Assembly: GCA_049515135.1 (NCBI GenBank) | Contig: JBEKUJ010000019.1 | Coordinates: 1 to 64,000, forward strand | From: Fen-1364 sp049515135 | GTDB lineage: Bacteria > Spirochaetota > Spirochaetia > SZUA-6 > Fen-1364 | Direction of reading: 5' to 3' | DNA: 64,000 bases | Shown here: positions 48,219 to 58,900 of the stretch, piece by piece | Numbering within the stretch: position 1 is the first letter of the stretch | Layout: every line of letters starts with the position of its first letter | Position numbers and translations under genes: made by a program | The notes under the pieces: model-generated | The model's database searches: none | What the model was told of the DNA's origin: nothing | Seen by the model: only the letters and a program-made list of their open reading frames with translations

Positions 48219-49004
48219 GTGAAGGAAACCATTGCGTTCCAGCTCTGGACCGTTCGTTCTCTTTGCGGGGACGCGCCGAACTTTGCCTCCACCCTGGCCG
48301 CCATTCGGTCGATCGGCTACCGCGCTGTGGAGCTTGCCGGAGTGAGCGCCATCTCCCCGGCAGATGTGCGGCGCGTCCTGGATGACACTGGGGTGAGAAG
48401 CTGCTGCGTGCACGCGGATTCCGAGCAGATCCTCCGGGACCCCGGCGCGGTGGTCGCAATGCTCCGCTCCCTGGGCTGCGACTCCGTGGCCTACCCGTAT
48501 CCTCGGAACCAGGATCTCTCCAGCCCTGAGGGAGTTGCAAGACTCTGCCGGCTCCTGTCGGATGCGGGCTCCGTTTTTCACTCCGAGGGAATCACTTTTT
48601 CCTACCATCATCACAATCTGGAGCTGCAGAAACTGGATGGTCGCCCGGTACTCCAGGAGATCCTGGACCGCACGGACCCGCAGCACGTGCGGGTGGAGCT
48701 GGACACATACTGGCTCCAGGCGGGAGGAGTGGACCCGGCACGCTGGATCGAGCGGTGCGCGGGAAGAGTCCCTTTCCTGCATATCAAGGACTTCGGGGTC
48801 GATCCGAAGGGAAAGCCGGTTTTCCGCGAGATCGGAGCGGGAAACCTCGACTGGGATGGGATCCTGAAAGCCGCGGAGAAGGCGGGCTGCACGTGGCTCA
48901 TCGTGGAGCAGGACGACCACTGGAGCACGGGCGACCCCGTGGCGTCCCTGCGGACAAGCTGGACGTATCTTGAAAACCATTCGCATCGCAGCGCTGCTCG
49001 GTGA
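48219..49004 (+). CDS. Sugar phosphate isomerase/epimerase (xylose-isomerase-like TIM barrel)
   Basis: A 261-residue protein of the AP-endonuclease-2/xylose-isomerase-like TIM barrel family. FQLWTVRSLCGDAPNFASTLAAIRSIGYRAVEL is the typical start of the barrel, and metal-binding residues are in YHHHNLELQ, VELDTYWLQAGG and PFLHIKDFG, the last followed by GAGNLDWDGILKA. Such proteins isomerise or epimerise keto-sugars in the cytoplasm. The GTG at 48219 is chosen from homology; the frame stays open upstream. The end overlaps the ThuA-like gene by 35 bases, and the three genes to 52082 form one operon. Confidence 0.92.
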   Translation: MKETIAFQLWTVRSLCGDAPNFASTLAAIRSIGYRAVELAGVSAISPADVRRVLDDTGVRSCCVHADSEQILRDPGAVVAMLRSLGCDSVAYPYPRNQDLSSPEGVARLCRLLSDAGSVFHSEGITFSYHHHNLELQKLDGRPVLQEILDRTDPQHVRVELDTYWLQAGGVDPARWIERCAGRVPFLHIKDFGVDPKGKPVFREIGAGNLDWDGILKAAEKAGCTWLIVEQDDHWSTGDPVASLRTSWTYLENHSHRSAAR

Positions 49005-49626
49005 CTTCTACCACACCCCGGATGCCCAGCAGCAGGCGCTGGAGGCGGCAGCAGCGGATCTGGAGGCGCGCATCGAGGTCTTCCTTGATCCGCTCACGCT
49101 TCCGTGGGGCGCCCTCTCGGAGTGGAGTATGATCGTGGTGGCGCGGGAGGGAAGAGTCGCTCCCCAGCAGTCGGACGCGGTCTGGTTCACGTCGGCGCAC
49201 CAGCAAGCCCTTTCCTCCTTTGTCCGCTCGGGCGGGGCGCTCATCGGGCTGCACGCCGGACTTGCCTCCTACGGCCACGACGGGGAATATGGCCGGGCCA
49301 TCCATGGAAGTTTCATCAACCACCCCGCCGAGCATCCCGTGTTCAGGGTGCGGCTGGCGCGCGCGCAGCACGAGATCACGAGGGATCTGAGCGAGTTCTC
49401 CATCCGCGATGAAATGTATTTTGTGCGCGTGGACTCGACGGAAACCACCGTGCTCCTGGAATCCTGGTCGCCGGACTACGGCAGCTCCGCTGCCGCGTGG
49501 GCCCACCAGGCAGGAGAGGGGAAGGTGTTCTGTTTCACCCCGGGCCATCGACAGGAAGTGCTGTCCCACCCCGGCTACCGGGCCGTCCTTGCGCGTGGGT
49601 TGCGTTGGGCCGCGGGAATGAAATAA
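48970..49626 (+). CDS. ThuA-like domain protein
   Basis: A 218-residue protein of the ThuA family, a glutamine-amidotransferase-like fold linked to trehalose or other disaccharide use. FVRSGGALIGLHAGLASYG is the family core block, with GRAIHGSFINHPAEHPVFRVRL and YFVRVDSTETTVLLESW further on. The classical amidotransferase triad is absent, as is usual in ThuA. The TTG start at 48970 lies inside the isomerase gene. It is 12 bases upstream of the mannosidase gene, so the operon probably handles an oligosaccharide. Confidence 0.9.
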   Translation: MKTIRIAALLGDFYHTPDAQQQALEAAAADLEARIEVFLDPLTLPWGALSEWSMIVVAREGRVAPQQSDAVWFTSAHQQALSSFVRSGGALIGLHAGLASYGHDGEYGRAIHGSFINHPAEHPVFRVRLARAQHEITRDLSEFSIRDEMYFVRVDSTETTVLLESWSPDYGSSAAAWAHQAGEGKVFCFTPGHRQEVLSHPGYRAVLARGLRWAAGMK

Positions 49627-49637
49627 CCTCAGTCCTG

Positions 49638-52082
49638 ATGAAGAAGATAGACCTTGCCGGAGACTGGCAGCTCGTCCGTGCCGCCACGAAAGAGGCAATT
49701 CCTGCGAAAGTTCCCGGCGATACGCACTCTGCCCTGCTGGCGGCAGGGAAGATTCCGGACCCTTACGCGGGGATGAACGAGCTGGACGTGCAATGGGTGG
49801 GCCGGGAAAGCTGGGCATACGAGCGGTCCTTCGAAGTGGACAAGGCCTTTCTCTCAGAGGATGAGATCTTCTTTTCCTGCGACTCAATGGACACGGTCGC
49901 CGAAGTCTTCCTGAACGGGAAGAAAATCGGCGCTTCCGACAACATGTTCGCGCGATGCCAATTCGATGCAAAGCCCTTCCTCAAGCCGGGATCGAACAGG
50001 ATCAGGGTCCTCTTCGCGTCGGCGGAGAACACGGCCATCCAGCGCGCCAGACGCCTTGCGTATCCTGTCCCCCACACCCGCAGCCCCGTGCAGTCGCCCA
50101 ACAGGAACCTTGTACGGAAGGTCCAGTGTCATGCAGGGTGGGATTGGGGACCCTGTCTCATGGTGGCCGGGATTTCCGGCGACATTTTCCTGGGCGCTTT
50201 TTCGGACGTCCGGATAGACTATGTCATGACCGAGCAGAAGCACAGGAATGGCAAATGCACGGTCCGCGTCTTCGTGGAATGCACGGCTGCGCAGGCCGGT
50301 TCGCGCACCCTGGAGATTGCCCTGGGAGCACAGAAAGCCGCCCGCGCCGTTGCCCTTGCCGCGGGACATAACCTTGTGAGCATCGACATTACCGTCCAGG
50401 AGCCCAGGTTGTGGTGGCCGAACGGTTACGGTGCCCAGCCCCTCCATGACCTTGCGGTCCGGCTGGGCGGCGATTCGGCTGCAAAGCAAATCGGCCTCCG
50501 TAACCTGCAGCTTGTCAACCGGGAGGACAGGCAGGGACTTTCGATGGTCTTCCGGGTCAACGGTACGGATATCTTCTGCAAGGGCGCGAACTGGATCCCG
50601 CATGATGCCCTGCCCCAGCGCGAGTCACGGGATCGTCTGGAGCACCTCATCTCCAGCGCGGCTGCGGCCCACATGAACATGCTTCGCGTCTGGGGTGGAG
50701 GGAAATACGAAAGCGATGACTTCTACTCCCTCTGCGACCAGAAGGGGATTCTTATCTGGCAGGACATGATGTTCTCCTGCGCGCTGTATCCGGCCACCCC
50801 GGCCTTTCTGAAAAGCGTCGAGGAGGAGATCTGCCACCAGGTAAAACGCCTCCGCGACCATCCCTGTATTGCGCTGTGGTGCGGGAACAACGAGGATGTG
50901 GGAGCCCTCACGTGGTTTCCCGAATCGCGTCAGAACCGTGACCGCTACCTCGTGGACTACGACAGGCTCAACGAAGGAACCATCGGGCGGGTGGCGGACC
51001 AGTGCGACCCCACACGGACCTTCTGGCCCAGCTCGCCGTCTGCCGGCCGGGGCGACTATTCGGACAACTGGCACGACGACAGGCGGGGCGACATGCACTT
51101 CTGGAGCGTCTGGCACGAAGGGAAGCCGTTCAGCGCCTTCCTCGACGTGACCCCCAGGTTCTGCTCCGAGTTCGGCTACCAGTCCTTCCCTTCGCTGGAT
51201 ACCATCCGCACCTATGCCGAGGAGGAGGACTTCAACCCCACCTCGCCCGTGATGGAGCACCATCAGCGCCATCCCCGGGGCAACTCGATCATCACGGAGA
51301 TGTTCACGCGCTACTTCCGGGTCCCCCAGGGCTTCGAGAACTTCGTCTACCTGAGCCAGGTGCAGCAGGCGCTGGCCATCAGGACTGCAGTCGAGCATTG
51401 GAGACACCTGCGGCCCTCATGCATGGGGACCCTGTACTGGCAGCTCAATGACACGTGGCCGGTCTGCTCGTGGTCTTCCATTGAATACAGTGGCGCGTGG
51501 AAGTTTCTCCACTATGCGGCAAAGAGGTTCTTTTCGCCCGTGCTTCTTGCCGGCCTCGCCAGAGAAGACAGGGTGGAGTTCTGGATGATCAACGACCTCC
51601 TGGAAGAGGCTAAAGGCACAGCCGTCATCTCCCTCATGGATTTCGAAGGCAAAACGCTCCGGGAGGAAAAGCTTCCAGTCCGGGCGCAGGCAGGAAGCGC
51701 ACGGCTTCTGAAGACCTGGCTGAAGGCGGATCTGGGCGCGGCGCCTGAGGAAGCATTTGTCTCCATGACGCTTGTGCAGGGATCGACCCGCGAGGGAAGC
51801 GAGCAGTTTCTGACTGAGCCCAAGCGGTGCCGACTCCTCCGGCCGAAGTTGATTGTGGAGTGCTCGAAGTCTTCCGAGGGGTTCCTCATCAGCCTGGCTT
51901 CGGATACGCCGGCATTTTATGTGGCGCTCACGGCTTCCGGCATCCCGGGGGAGTTTTCCGACAATTGCTTCACCCTCCTCCCGTCGGCGCCAAGGACCAT
52001 CTCCTTCGCACCACGCGGGCCTGTGACGCTGGAGAGATTCCGCCGCGCCATCTCCGTGAAGCACCTGCGCGACTCGTATTGA
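49638..52082 (+). CDS. GH2-family beta-mannosidase
   Basis: An 814-residue glycoside hydrolase. An N-terminal sugar-binding sandwich (DLAGDWQLV, then VPGDTHSALLAAGKIPDPYAGMNE) is followed by an immunoglobulin-like domain and a TIM barrel with FRVNGTDIFCKGANWIP, MLRVWGGGKYESDDFYSLCD, the acid/base Glu419 in WCGNNED and the nucleophile Glu511 in CSEFGYQSFPS. VPGDTHSAL and GNNED separate beta-mannosidases from beta-galactosidases. No signal peptide is present, so it cleaves imported beta-mannosides in the cytoplasm. It is the last gene of the three-gene glycan operon and ends head-on with the barrel gene on the other strand at 52083. Confidence 0.94.
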   Translation: MKKIDLAGDWQLVRAATKEAIPAKVPGDTHSALLAAGKIPDPYAGMNELDVQWVGRESWAYERSFEVDKAFLSEDEIFFSCDSMDTVAEVFLNGKKIGASDNMFARCQFDAKPFLKPGSNRIRVLFASAENTAIQRARRLAYPVPHTRSPVQSPNRNLVRKVQCHAGWDWGPCLMVAGISGDIFLGAFSDVRIDYVMTEQKHRNGKCTVRVFVECTAAQAGSRTLEIALGAQKAARAVALAAGHNLVSIDITVQEPRLWWPNGYGAQPLHDLAVRLGGDSAAKQIGLRNLQLVNREDRQGLSMVFRVNGTDIFCKGANWIPHDALPQRESRDRLEHLISSAAAAHMNMLRVWGGGKYESDDFYSLCDQKGILIWQDMMFSCALYPATPAFLKSVEEEICHQVKRLRDHPCIALWCGNNEDVGALTWFPESRQNRDRYLVDYDRLNEGTIGRVADQCDPTRTFWPSSPSAGRGDYSDNWHDDRRGDMHFWSVWHEGKPFSAFLDVTPRFCSEFGYQSFPSLDTIRTYAEEEDFNPTSPVMEHHQRHPRGNSIITEMFTRYFRVPQGFENFVYLSQVQQALAIRTAVEHWRHLRPSCMGTLYWQLNDTWPVCSWSSIEYSGAWKFLHYAAKRFFSPVLLAGLAREDRVEFWMINDLLEEAKGTAVISLMDFEGKTLREEKLPVRAQAGSARLLKTWLKADLGAAPEEAFVSMTLVQGSTREGSEQFLTEPKRCRLLRPKLIVECSKSSEGFLISLASDTPAFYVALTASGIPGEFSDNCFTLLPSAPRTISFAPRGPVTLERFRRAISVKHLRDSY

Positions 52083-53954
52083 CTAGAAACTGTACGCGGC
52101 GCTGATCGTCACCAGGAACGGATAGGTCTCACCGGATCCGGGGTCATATGCGCTGAGGACCAGAGACCCGGTCAGCGTGAATCCCTTCCAGAGGTTGGCG
52201 GTGAGGGAGGATGTATCGTCGTGGCGAAGGCCTCTGAATCCAAACGAAAGCGCATATTCCGTGGTGAAGGTGAAGGGAAGACTCTGGCCGCCGACTGTCA
52301 ATCCGACGGCGTTTCTGAAGTTGCTGTCGGCGCTCGCCCCGGGCGCCGTCTGGCTGTCCCATTCCCAGTCGAAGCGGTATCTCGTGCTCAGGACGCTGAA
52401 AATCGGCACCGCGACTCCGGCCCCGGCCTTGGAGACGACCAACACAGGGCTGATGAGCACGTCGATAGCAACCGTCTCATCCGTGGTGAAGGTCACCGCG
52501 CGGTCCAGCAGCCGGGGGGCAACCGTGAGCTTTCCCTGGTAGGCCTGGAGGAACGTCGGCTGCACATCGGGGCCAAGGGACTGAGTCAAGTCCGCCCCGA
52601 GACCGTAGGAGAACTGGGGGATGACCTGGTGGCTGAGGCTCATGTGCGCCGTATTGGTGAGAGAAAACTGCGAGATTCCGTCCGCGCTCCCCGAGTAGCT
52701 TGCGGCCAGGGCAAGAGCATCCTGGCTGCCCAGGGCTGCGGACGTGTTCCAGGTTGCCTGGCTGTTCACAAGGCCGCCGGAATCGTCCAGAGAGAGCGTA
52801 TAGTTCCCCCCGGCGGCGACGTTCTGCACGAAGCTGTCCTTCTCACCATGATAGCCGAAAAGAGCATCAAGGGATTGGACAAAGGGACCTGACACGACTT
52901 TCCCGAGACCGTATGTCGCGGACGCTGAAAGGGAGGTCCCCTGCTTCCACTCGAGGCCTGTCAATCCTTTCCAGGTAACGCTGGAAGCAGGCGTCGACGG
53001 ATCAGTATACGCGGACGGCCCTGCCTGTGTGGACCACTGATCGATCGTTCCGGCCCCGATCTTGAAAGCCAGCGGCTCCGAGATCGGAATGAGAAAACCT
53101 GCGTCGCTTTCCAGGCTGGTGTTCGCCACGCTGTTGCCTGTCTGCGAATAGCTGACGGCGTTGTACTTCGGCAGGAAAGTGGCAAACACCTTGAGGAACG
53201 ATACGACAGGAATGGTGACGCCGACGTTTCCGCCGAAAACGGTTGCCTCCATGTTCTTGGCGTAGTCGGTGACATCGGAGAAGTTAGCTCCCGTATCAAC
53301 GCCAATTGTTCCGAGTGTGCCCGTCCCCTTGAGCTGCGCCTGGTGGGTGACCGCGTCAGTGATCTGGGCAAAAGCCCCGGTGAAGTCCGACTGGTTCTGA
53401 ATGATGTGAGAGAAGGAGTACGAAGCGCTCACGGGAAGGGTCGGTATCACTCCCGTGGTCAGCGAGGCGTGCGCGTCGCCTCCGTACTCACCCGTTGAGC
53501 CTGTCGCCTCGTTCCTTGCCTGCTGGTGGAAACTGCCCCCCGCCTCCGCCTGCAGCGCTTCGAGGGTTAGCCTGGTCACGGTCTTGTACGCCTGGTCAAT
53601 TCCGTCCAGCCCGGGCCTTCGCATCGCGTCGCCTGTGAACAAAAGGCTCGATGTGGAACCGAAGGGAACCAGAAGGGAAAGATTGCTTTCCAGGAGCGCG
53701 TCCAGGGTCTGGCTCCCCGAATCATTCAATCCGCCGGACCCCCCGACGCCGATCCGTCCGCCGAACTGCGCCCCTCTCTCGGGGCTGGGGGCCTGCGCGG
53801 CGGGCAGCGGCGGGCCCCACTGCGCCTGCGCCTGGTTGTCCCCGGTCTGCGGAAGCTCGCGAACGATCTGAACCTGGCTCCAGGATGGAAGGGCGGGCAG
53901 CGCGCACAGGAGCGCGCCCAGGGCTACTGCAGCACTCCGCCCCGCCCGTCTCAT
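52083..53954 (-). CDS. Predicted outer-membrane beta-barrel protein of the giant-protein cluster
   Basis: A 623-residue exported protein. RRAGRSAAVALGALLCALPA then LPSWSQ is a signal peptide. The mature part is built of long amphipathic strands with Ser/Thr/Gly-rich turns (SASYSFSHIIQNQSDFTGAF, VFGGNVGVTIPVVSFLKVFATF, LTVGGQSLPFTFTTEYALSF) and closes with YPFLVTISAAYSF, a typical barrel C-terminus. The length fits a barrel of more than 20 strands, or an 18-strand barrel with extensions. It starts in the stop codon of the FN3 gene (ATGA). As the last gene of the set it may be the outer-membrane anchor or exit port for the giant protein. Confidence 0.87.
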   Translation of the reverse strand: MRRAGRSAAVALGALLCALPALPSWSQVQIVRELPQTGDNQAQAQWGPPLPAAQAPSPERGAQFGGRIGVGGSGGLNDSGSQTLDALLESNLSLLVPFGSTSSLLFTGDAMRRPGLDGIDQAYKTVTRLTLEALQAEAGGSFHQQARNEATGSTGEYGGDAHASLTTGVIPTLPVSASYSFSHIIQNQSDFTGAFAQITDAVTHQAQLKGTGTLGTIGVDTGANFSDVTDYAKNMEATVFGGNVGVTIPVVSFLKVFATFLPKYNAVSYSQTGNSVANTSLESDAGFLIPISEPLAFKIGAGTIDQWSTQAGPSAYTDPSTPASSVTWKGLTGLEWKQGTSLSASATYGLGKVVSGPFVQSLDALFGYHGEKDSFVQNVAAGGNYTLSLDDSGGLVNSQATWNTSAALGSQDALALAASYSGSADGISQFSLTNTAHMSLSHQVIPQFSYGLGADLTQSLGPDVQPTFLQAYQGKLTVAPRLLDRAVTFTTDETVAIDVLISPVLVVSKAGAGVAVPIFSVLSTRYRFDWEWDSQTAPGASADSNFRNAVGLTVGGQSLPFTFTTEYALSFGFRGLRHDDTSSLTANLWKGFTLTGSLVLSAYDPGSGETYPFLVTISAAYSF

Positions 53955-55960
53955 TGGGTTGCTCTCTGGTCCTGGGTGGACACGGGGACAGTGACGCGCG
54001 CACTTTCATTTCCGGAAGCGTCGCTGGCTGCTACGGCGTACACATTATCCCGGGAGCCCTTCGGGTCGAGCCACGAAGTGCCGGTGACCGGCGCGGGAGT
54101 GACGCGGGAAAACTGCGCGCCTTTGTACGGCGCGCGATAGAAGATGTAGCCGCGCGTGTCTGCTGTGGGAGAAGGTTCCCACGTCAGCGCGACCCCTTTG
54201 GGGGTGAGCGCGGCGCGAACGGACGCGGGGGGTGCCGGCGGAATGCTGGAGGTCACCGTGAGCGTCGCCAACGGTGAGGGCGCGCTTGCGACTCCTGAGC
54301 TGTTCACCTCGATGATGCGGTATGTGTAGGTCTTGCCCTTTTCCACGGTCGCGTCGATCCAGGTGACCGTTTCTTTTGGAAGCTCCACAAGGGTGACAAA
54401 GTCCGCATCGGATTTGCGTTGCACCCGATGCATGGCCAGGCTCCGAGAGAGGCTGGGCTGCCAGGAAAGTGAGGCGCGGCCGTCCCGCGTGGAACGCGCT
54501 GAAAGGGAAAAGGCGGCTGCTGGAGGGGCCGTATCAGGAATGGGGACTTCCGCGAACGCGGGCGTCCCCTCGTTGAACGAGGTGTCGATGGCTGCTACCG
54601 CGTACACCAGCGTCTTTCCCGAGGGGAGACCCTGGCTCTGCCAGCCGGTGTCCTCCCACTGGGGCTTTGCTTCCGGCGGGAAAGGCTTGGGAGTGAGCCG
54701 CACCATGCTCGTCCTGCTGTCACCCCGGAAGATCAGGTATCCCTTTAGATCCGGCGCATCGACCGGGTTCCACGAAAGAGAGACGCTGCGCTTCTTCGGA
54801 TCCACGGTGAACGTCAGCCCCTGGACCGCCGGCGGAGGAGTGGTTTTCTGGGGAATGATGGGGGCGGCCGCCGACATGGCGCTCGGGATGCCGTTCCCGC
54901 TTACAGCAGTGACCTTGTAGTACGCTGCAAGGCCCCGGGCGGGGTTCGGATCGAGAAACCTCGGCTGCATGACCGGGACAGGAGCCTTGCTGATCTGCTG
55001 GTATCCGGAGTCCTCCCGGCTGCTCTTATAAACGATGTAATGATCTGTCTTGGATTCCGGAGAGATCTTCCACACAAGGAGGACCCCGTCTTTCTGGTCG
55101 ACCGCGGTGACCCCCTGCGGGGCCATGGGCGGCGTCGCATCCTTGAATGTCACCGCGGGCGCATCCACCGGATCGCTCAAGGTCCCGATCAGGTCCACGG
55201 CCTGCACCGAATAGGTGACCGGCGCGTCCGCAAGGGGCTCGCTATCGACGAACTGGAGCATTCCCTCGATCCTCAGCACCGGTGACGGCGTGAGCAGAGC
55301 CGGCGTCTGTCCGACCTGATTCCTGAAAACGTTGAACCCGACGGTCAGATCGGCATCTCCTCCCTGGAACCGTGGATAATCCCATCGCACGGTTACGTCT
55401 GCCTGCCCGACAGAGGCGGAAACCTTGCCGGGTGCATCGGGCTTCCGCGGGGTTGTCACAGTGACCTGTTTTTCGATCCTCCCCGCCTCTGACCCAACTG
55501 AATCCAGGAGGATGATCCGGTACGAATACGTTTGCCCCGGAGTCACAGCCAGATCGAAGTATGTCCTCCCCAGGGCCATCCGCAGCCCGTTGCTCACGAG
55601 GGACAGGACAGCGCCAAGGTCGGGGCGCGTTCTGATCCTCCGCCAGGCGGCGTCCGGGTCCACTGTCTCCACGCGCCTGCTGATCCATTCGAAGTCGGTC
55701 CCCATCATCTGGCGGGCCACGAACGGATCGGTCACGGCTTGAACCGGCGCATCGGTGATCTGGGAAAAGCCGCTGTCTGCCGCTCCCTTTCGGTACACCG
55801 TGAAGCCGCTTACTGTCCGGGGGACATTCCCGAGTATGACGACCACCTTGTCCCCTGCGGACAGGACGTAGACAGGGGGTTGCCGGGCCTGGCCTTCTGC
55901 CAATGCACCAGCGAGGACGAGAAGCAGAACCGATGCCAGGACCGTCTTGGTTGCTCTCAT
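53951..55960 (-). CDS. Exported multi-FN3 protein
   Basis: A 669-residue secreted protein. MRATKTVLASVLLLVLAGALA is a signal peptide. It is followed by a short beta domain (PVYVLSAGDKVVVILGNVPR) and five fibronectin type III modules marked by a leading Pro-rich turn and W (for example PDAPGKVSASVGQADVTVRW, PPMAPQGVTAVDQKDGVLLVW, PAPPASVRAALTPKGVALTW), each ~100 residues. FN3 chains act as spacers or ligand-binding stalks on surfaces. The ATG at 55960 lies one base after the stop of the giant gene, and the end overlaps the barrel gene, so the three are one translational unit. No enzymatic domain is seen. Confidence 0.88.
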   Translation of the reverse strand: MRATKTVLASVLLLVLAGALAEGQARQPPVYVLSAGDKVVVILGNVPRTVSGFTVYRKGAADSGFSQITDAPVQAVTDPFVARQMMGTDFEWISRRVETVDPDAAWRRIRTRPDLGAVLSLVSNGLRMALGRTYFDLAVTPGQTYSYRIILLDSVGSEAGRIEKQVTVTTPRKPDAPGKVSASVGQADVTVRWDYPRFQGGDADLTVGFNVFRNQVGQTPALLTPSPVLRIEGMLQFVDSEPLADAPVTYSVQAVDLIGTLSDPVDAPAVTFKDATPPMAPQGVTAVDQKDGVLLVWKISPESKTDHYIVYKSSREDSGYQQISKAPVPVMQPRFLDPNPARGLAAYYKVTAVSGNGIPSAMSAAAPIIPQKTTPPPAVQGLTFTVDPKKRSVSLSWNPVDAPDLKGYLIFRGDSRTSMVRLTPKPFPPEAKPQWEDTGWQSQGLPSGKTLVYAVAAIDTSFNEGTPAFAEVPIPDTAPPAAAFSLSARSTRDGRASLSWQPSLSRSLAMHRVQRKSDADFVTLVELPKETVTWIDATVEKGKTYTYRIIEVNSSGVASAPSPLATLTVTSSIPPAPPASVRAALTPKGVALTWEPSPTADTRGYIFYRAPYKGAQFSRVTPAPVTGTSWLDPKGSRDNVYAVAASDASGNESARVTVPVSTQDQRATQ

Positions 55961-55961
55961 G

Positions 55962-58900
55962 TCACTTCTTGAAGTTGAACCGGGGAACAAACCGGTAGTT
56001 CGGCCCAGCCGCGACAACCTGGATCACGACCGCACTGCTCTCCGCGCTGACTCCCGAGCCGCTCTGCACCTCCACCGTCACACGGTAGTACTTGCCGACC
56101 TCCAGACCGGGTGCCGGGAAACCGGTAATCACGACCTGGAGGTCGATATTGGTCGGAGGCGCCGCATTCGTTATTGGCTGCCAGTCAGTGGTGTACCACG
56201 CCTGCCCCACGGGCGGGACGGCGAGCTGGATGCCTTTGCTGGAGGTTGTTCCCTGGAAGGTCCCCTGGGATGACCACCCCATGACCGGAACCACGAAGAC
56301 GGGCAGCTTTTCAGTTTCCGATGTCGGGCCTTTCATCTGCCAGACCTTGGCCCTGTAGCGCGCAATTCCTGAGACCGGGTCACTTGCCGTCGCATTGACC
56401 GCAAGCTTGTCCGTCCCCGGGTTCTGGGCCCCGGCCGTCAAGCTCACCGTGGGCGTCGACAAGTCCACCACCAGCGGCGCGGATGCGCCAATCGAGGTGA
56501 TGCCCGCCCCGTTGGTGGCTCGCACCAGAGCGTAGTAGGTGCCTTTGTCCTTCAGGTTAACAGTGGCGGAGGCCTTCATGTCCTGGCTGCTCTGCGTCCC
56601 CTGGGGGCCCTGGCCGAGGAGATAGGGTGCAAAGGTCGCCGAGCCTGACGTCCAGGACAGCACGTCAGCCTTGGAAGGAGAGGTGCCCACGGCATAGTCA
56701 TACGCCACGATCCCCGCGTCAGGATCCAACGCGGGAGACCAGGTCATGTTGAGCTGCGTGGTGTTGGAGGTGAAGTTCTGGGGGTCCGCAAGCACCGTTG
56801 GGGGGACGGGAGGCTTGGCTCCCGCGTAGGAGATGGTAAACGTCTTGGTGGCCACGGTCTCCAGGCCTGCGCCGCTTGCGGCCTTCACCTGCAGCGTCAC
56901 CTGGGAGCCTTTGGCCAACGGCAGGTTCACAATTGTTGCCGAGGTCCCCTTTGCCACAGTCCAAGGCCACAGCTTCTGGTCCTTGTCGGATGAGCCCACG
57001 GCAAAGGAATGGCCGCTGATCCCGCTTACGTCGTCGCTTCCCGGCGTGAAAGTGAAAGTCAGCGAGTTGGCGTGACCGTCCGCGGAGGTCTGCTTGAAAG
57101 CCGTGATCTGCGGAGCAACAGGAGGAATTGCGTCAACGATGATCGGATCCGATCTCCCGATTGCAGCCCGGCCCACGCCGTTCGTGGCCATGACCCATAC
57201 CACGTAGCGTTTGCCCTGCTCCAGAGAGAGCCCGCGGATATTGGCTTCCGTTCTGCCCTGGGCGTCGACCCACTTGTGGGAAGCGGCTTCCTGCGCGGAG
57301 ACAAGAGGCCCTCCTGACTGGAAATACTGGGTCGTTGTTGTGGTGGTCGGCTGGTTTGTCAGGACCTTGTTCGCAAGCTTGTCCTTGGACGCCGCTCCAC
57401 CCTGCTGTGCCGGCGTGCCGGCTACTGCTCCTGTTGCCTCCTTTGACGTCTGGTCCGTGTATTCCTCAACAGCGTACTGGTAGCCCTGGATACCGGAGTA
57501 CTGGTCGTCAGAGCTCCACTTCGCGTAGAGAGTCTCCTTGTCCGCCGTGGCGGCCCCGCTCAGCGTGACCACCGGCGTGGTAGGAGGCGTGGTGTCGCTC
57601 GTGTCCATTCCGCTGGTAACGGGGATCTTCCCTCCGGGGGTCGCATAACCGACCTTGAACCTCCCCTGCCGGATGATGGTCAGGCCGCCCGCGCCCCGGA
57701 CCTTGACCTCCAGCCCGTATGTCCCGGCGTCCTGGAGCTGCGGGATGAAGAGGAAGTTGATCTGGGTGTCGCCCCCCACGGAGAGCCAGGGCGTGTTGCT
57801 GAGAATGACCGCCTTCAGGGACGCGGGCATGACCATGGTCTGGGACGGCCCACCTCCCTTACCTCCGCCTCCCTGCAAGGCCGTGGTTATGGAAACGTTC
57901 TTGCCCCCGAGACTGGCCGAGGGCGAGGTCTTGAAAAGTGACGGTGCGGCAGGTGCGACGGAGACCGGAGGCTTGGGGGTGAAGGATTTGTTGACGATGC
58001 CCGTGGGAAGGGTGCTGTTGGCCCCGGCGTGGAAGAAGCTCTTGTAGAGGCTGTCGGCCCCCGCCCCGGTGCCTGTGGAGATCGGCACGATCCGGTATTC
58101 ATACTCCACCACACCGACAGGATGGGTCGCGTCAAAGGTCGCGTGCAGCAGGGATTCCAGCTCGCTGGAGCTGGAGGCGGTGCCGTTCATCACCGTGACC
58201 TGGGGAATCACCAGGTACGGGGCTATCTCCGAGCGCTTTGCGGCAAAATATGTCTGGACCGGCACCCAGGCCACAGGCTTTATGATGGCAGATGGTATGG
58301 TGGTCACCGATCTGTCCAGGACACCCCTGGACGGCATACCCGCAGGCACTTCCTTGAGCTGGATGTTGGGCGTGGTGAGGTTGAAGCCTGCGTCGATCCC
58401 GGGCAGCTCGGCAATTTCCATGGGAATCGCATCTGGCGTGGGCGCGGCAGCACCCTTCTGCTTATTTACCGGTCCCGGGTTGACCAGGTTCTTGTTCAGC
58501 GGCCTGTTCGGCCCGAATGTGGGTGATGTGGGCGTGATCCCCCCGGGGAATGGCTTTCCTTTTCCGCTCACCGCCTTCGAGACCACGCTGGCGCGGAAGG
58601 AAAGCCCAAGGGCAGCAGCGCCCTTGAACCCCGCCGCGTTCCCATCCGAGGCGATGCCGATGTTCCCCGAGCCGTAGTAGGCGAGCTGGTCGTAGATCTC
58701 ATAGAGGACCCCATACAGGTCGGCCTTGCGCTGGAAGACCTGGTCCGTGAAGGTCGTCGAGTCTCCCCAGTTCTTGAGCAGCGTTGCGGATGACGTAGAG
58801 AAGGACTTGATGAGGTCCGGCATGCTCTTCTGCGAAGCCTGGACAGAGGCGCCAAAGCCTGCATCCGGCATGCGGAACCACAGCTGGTAGCCCGTGACGT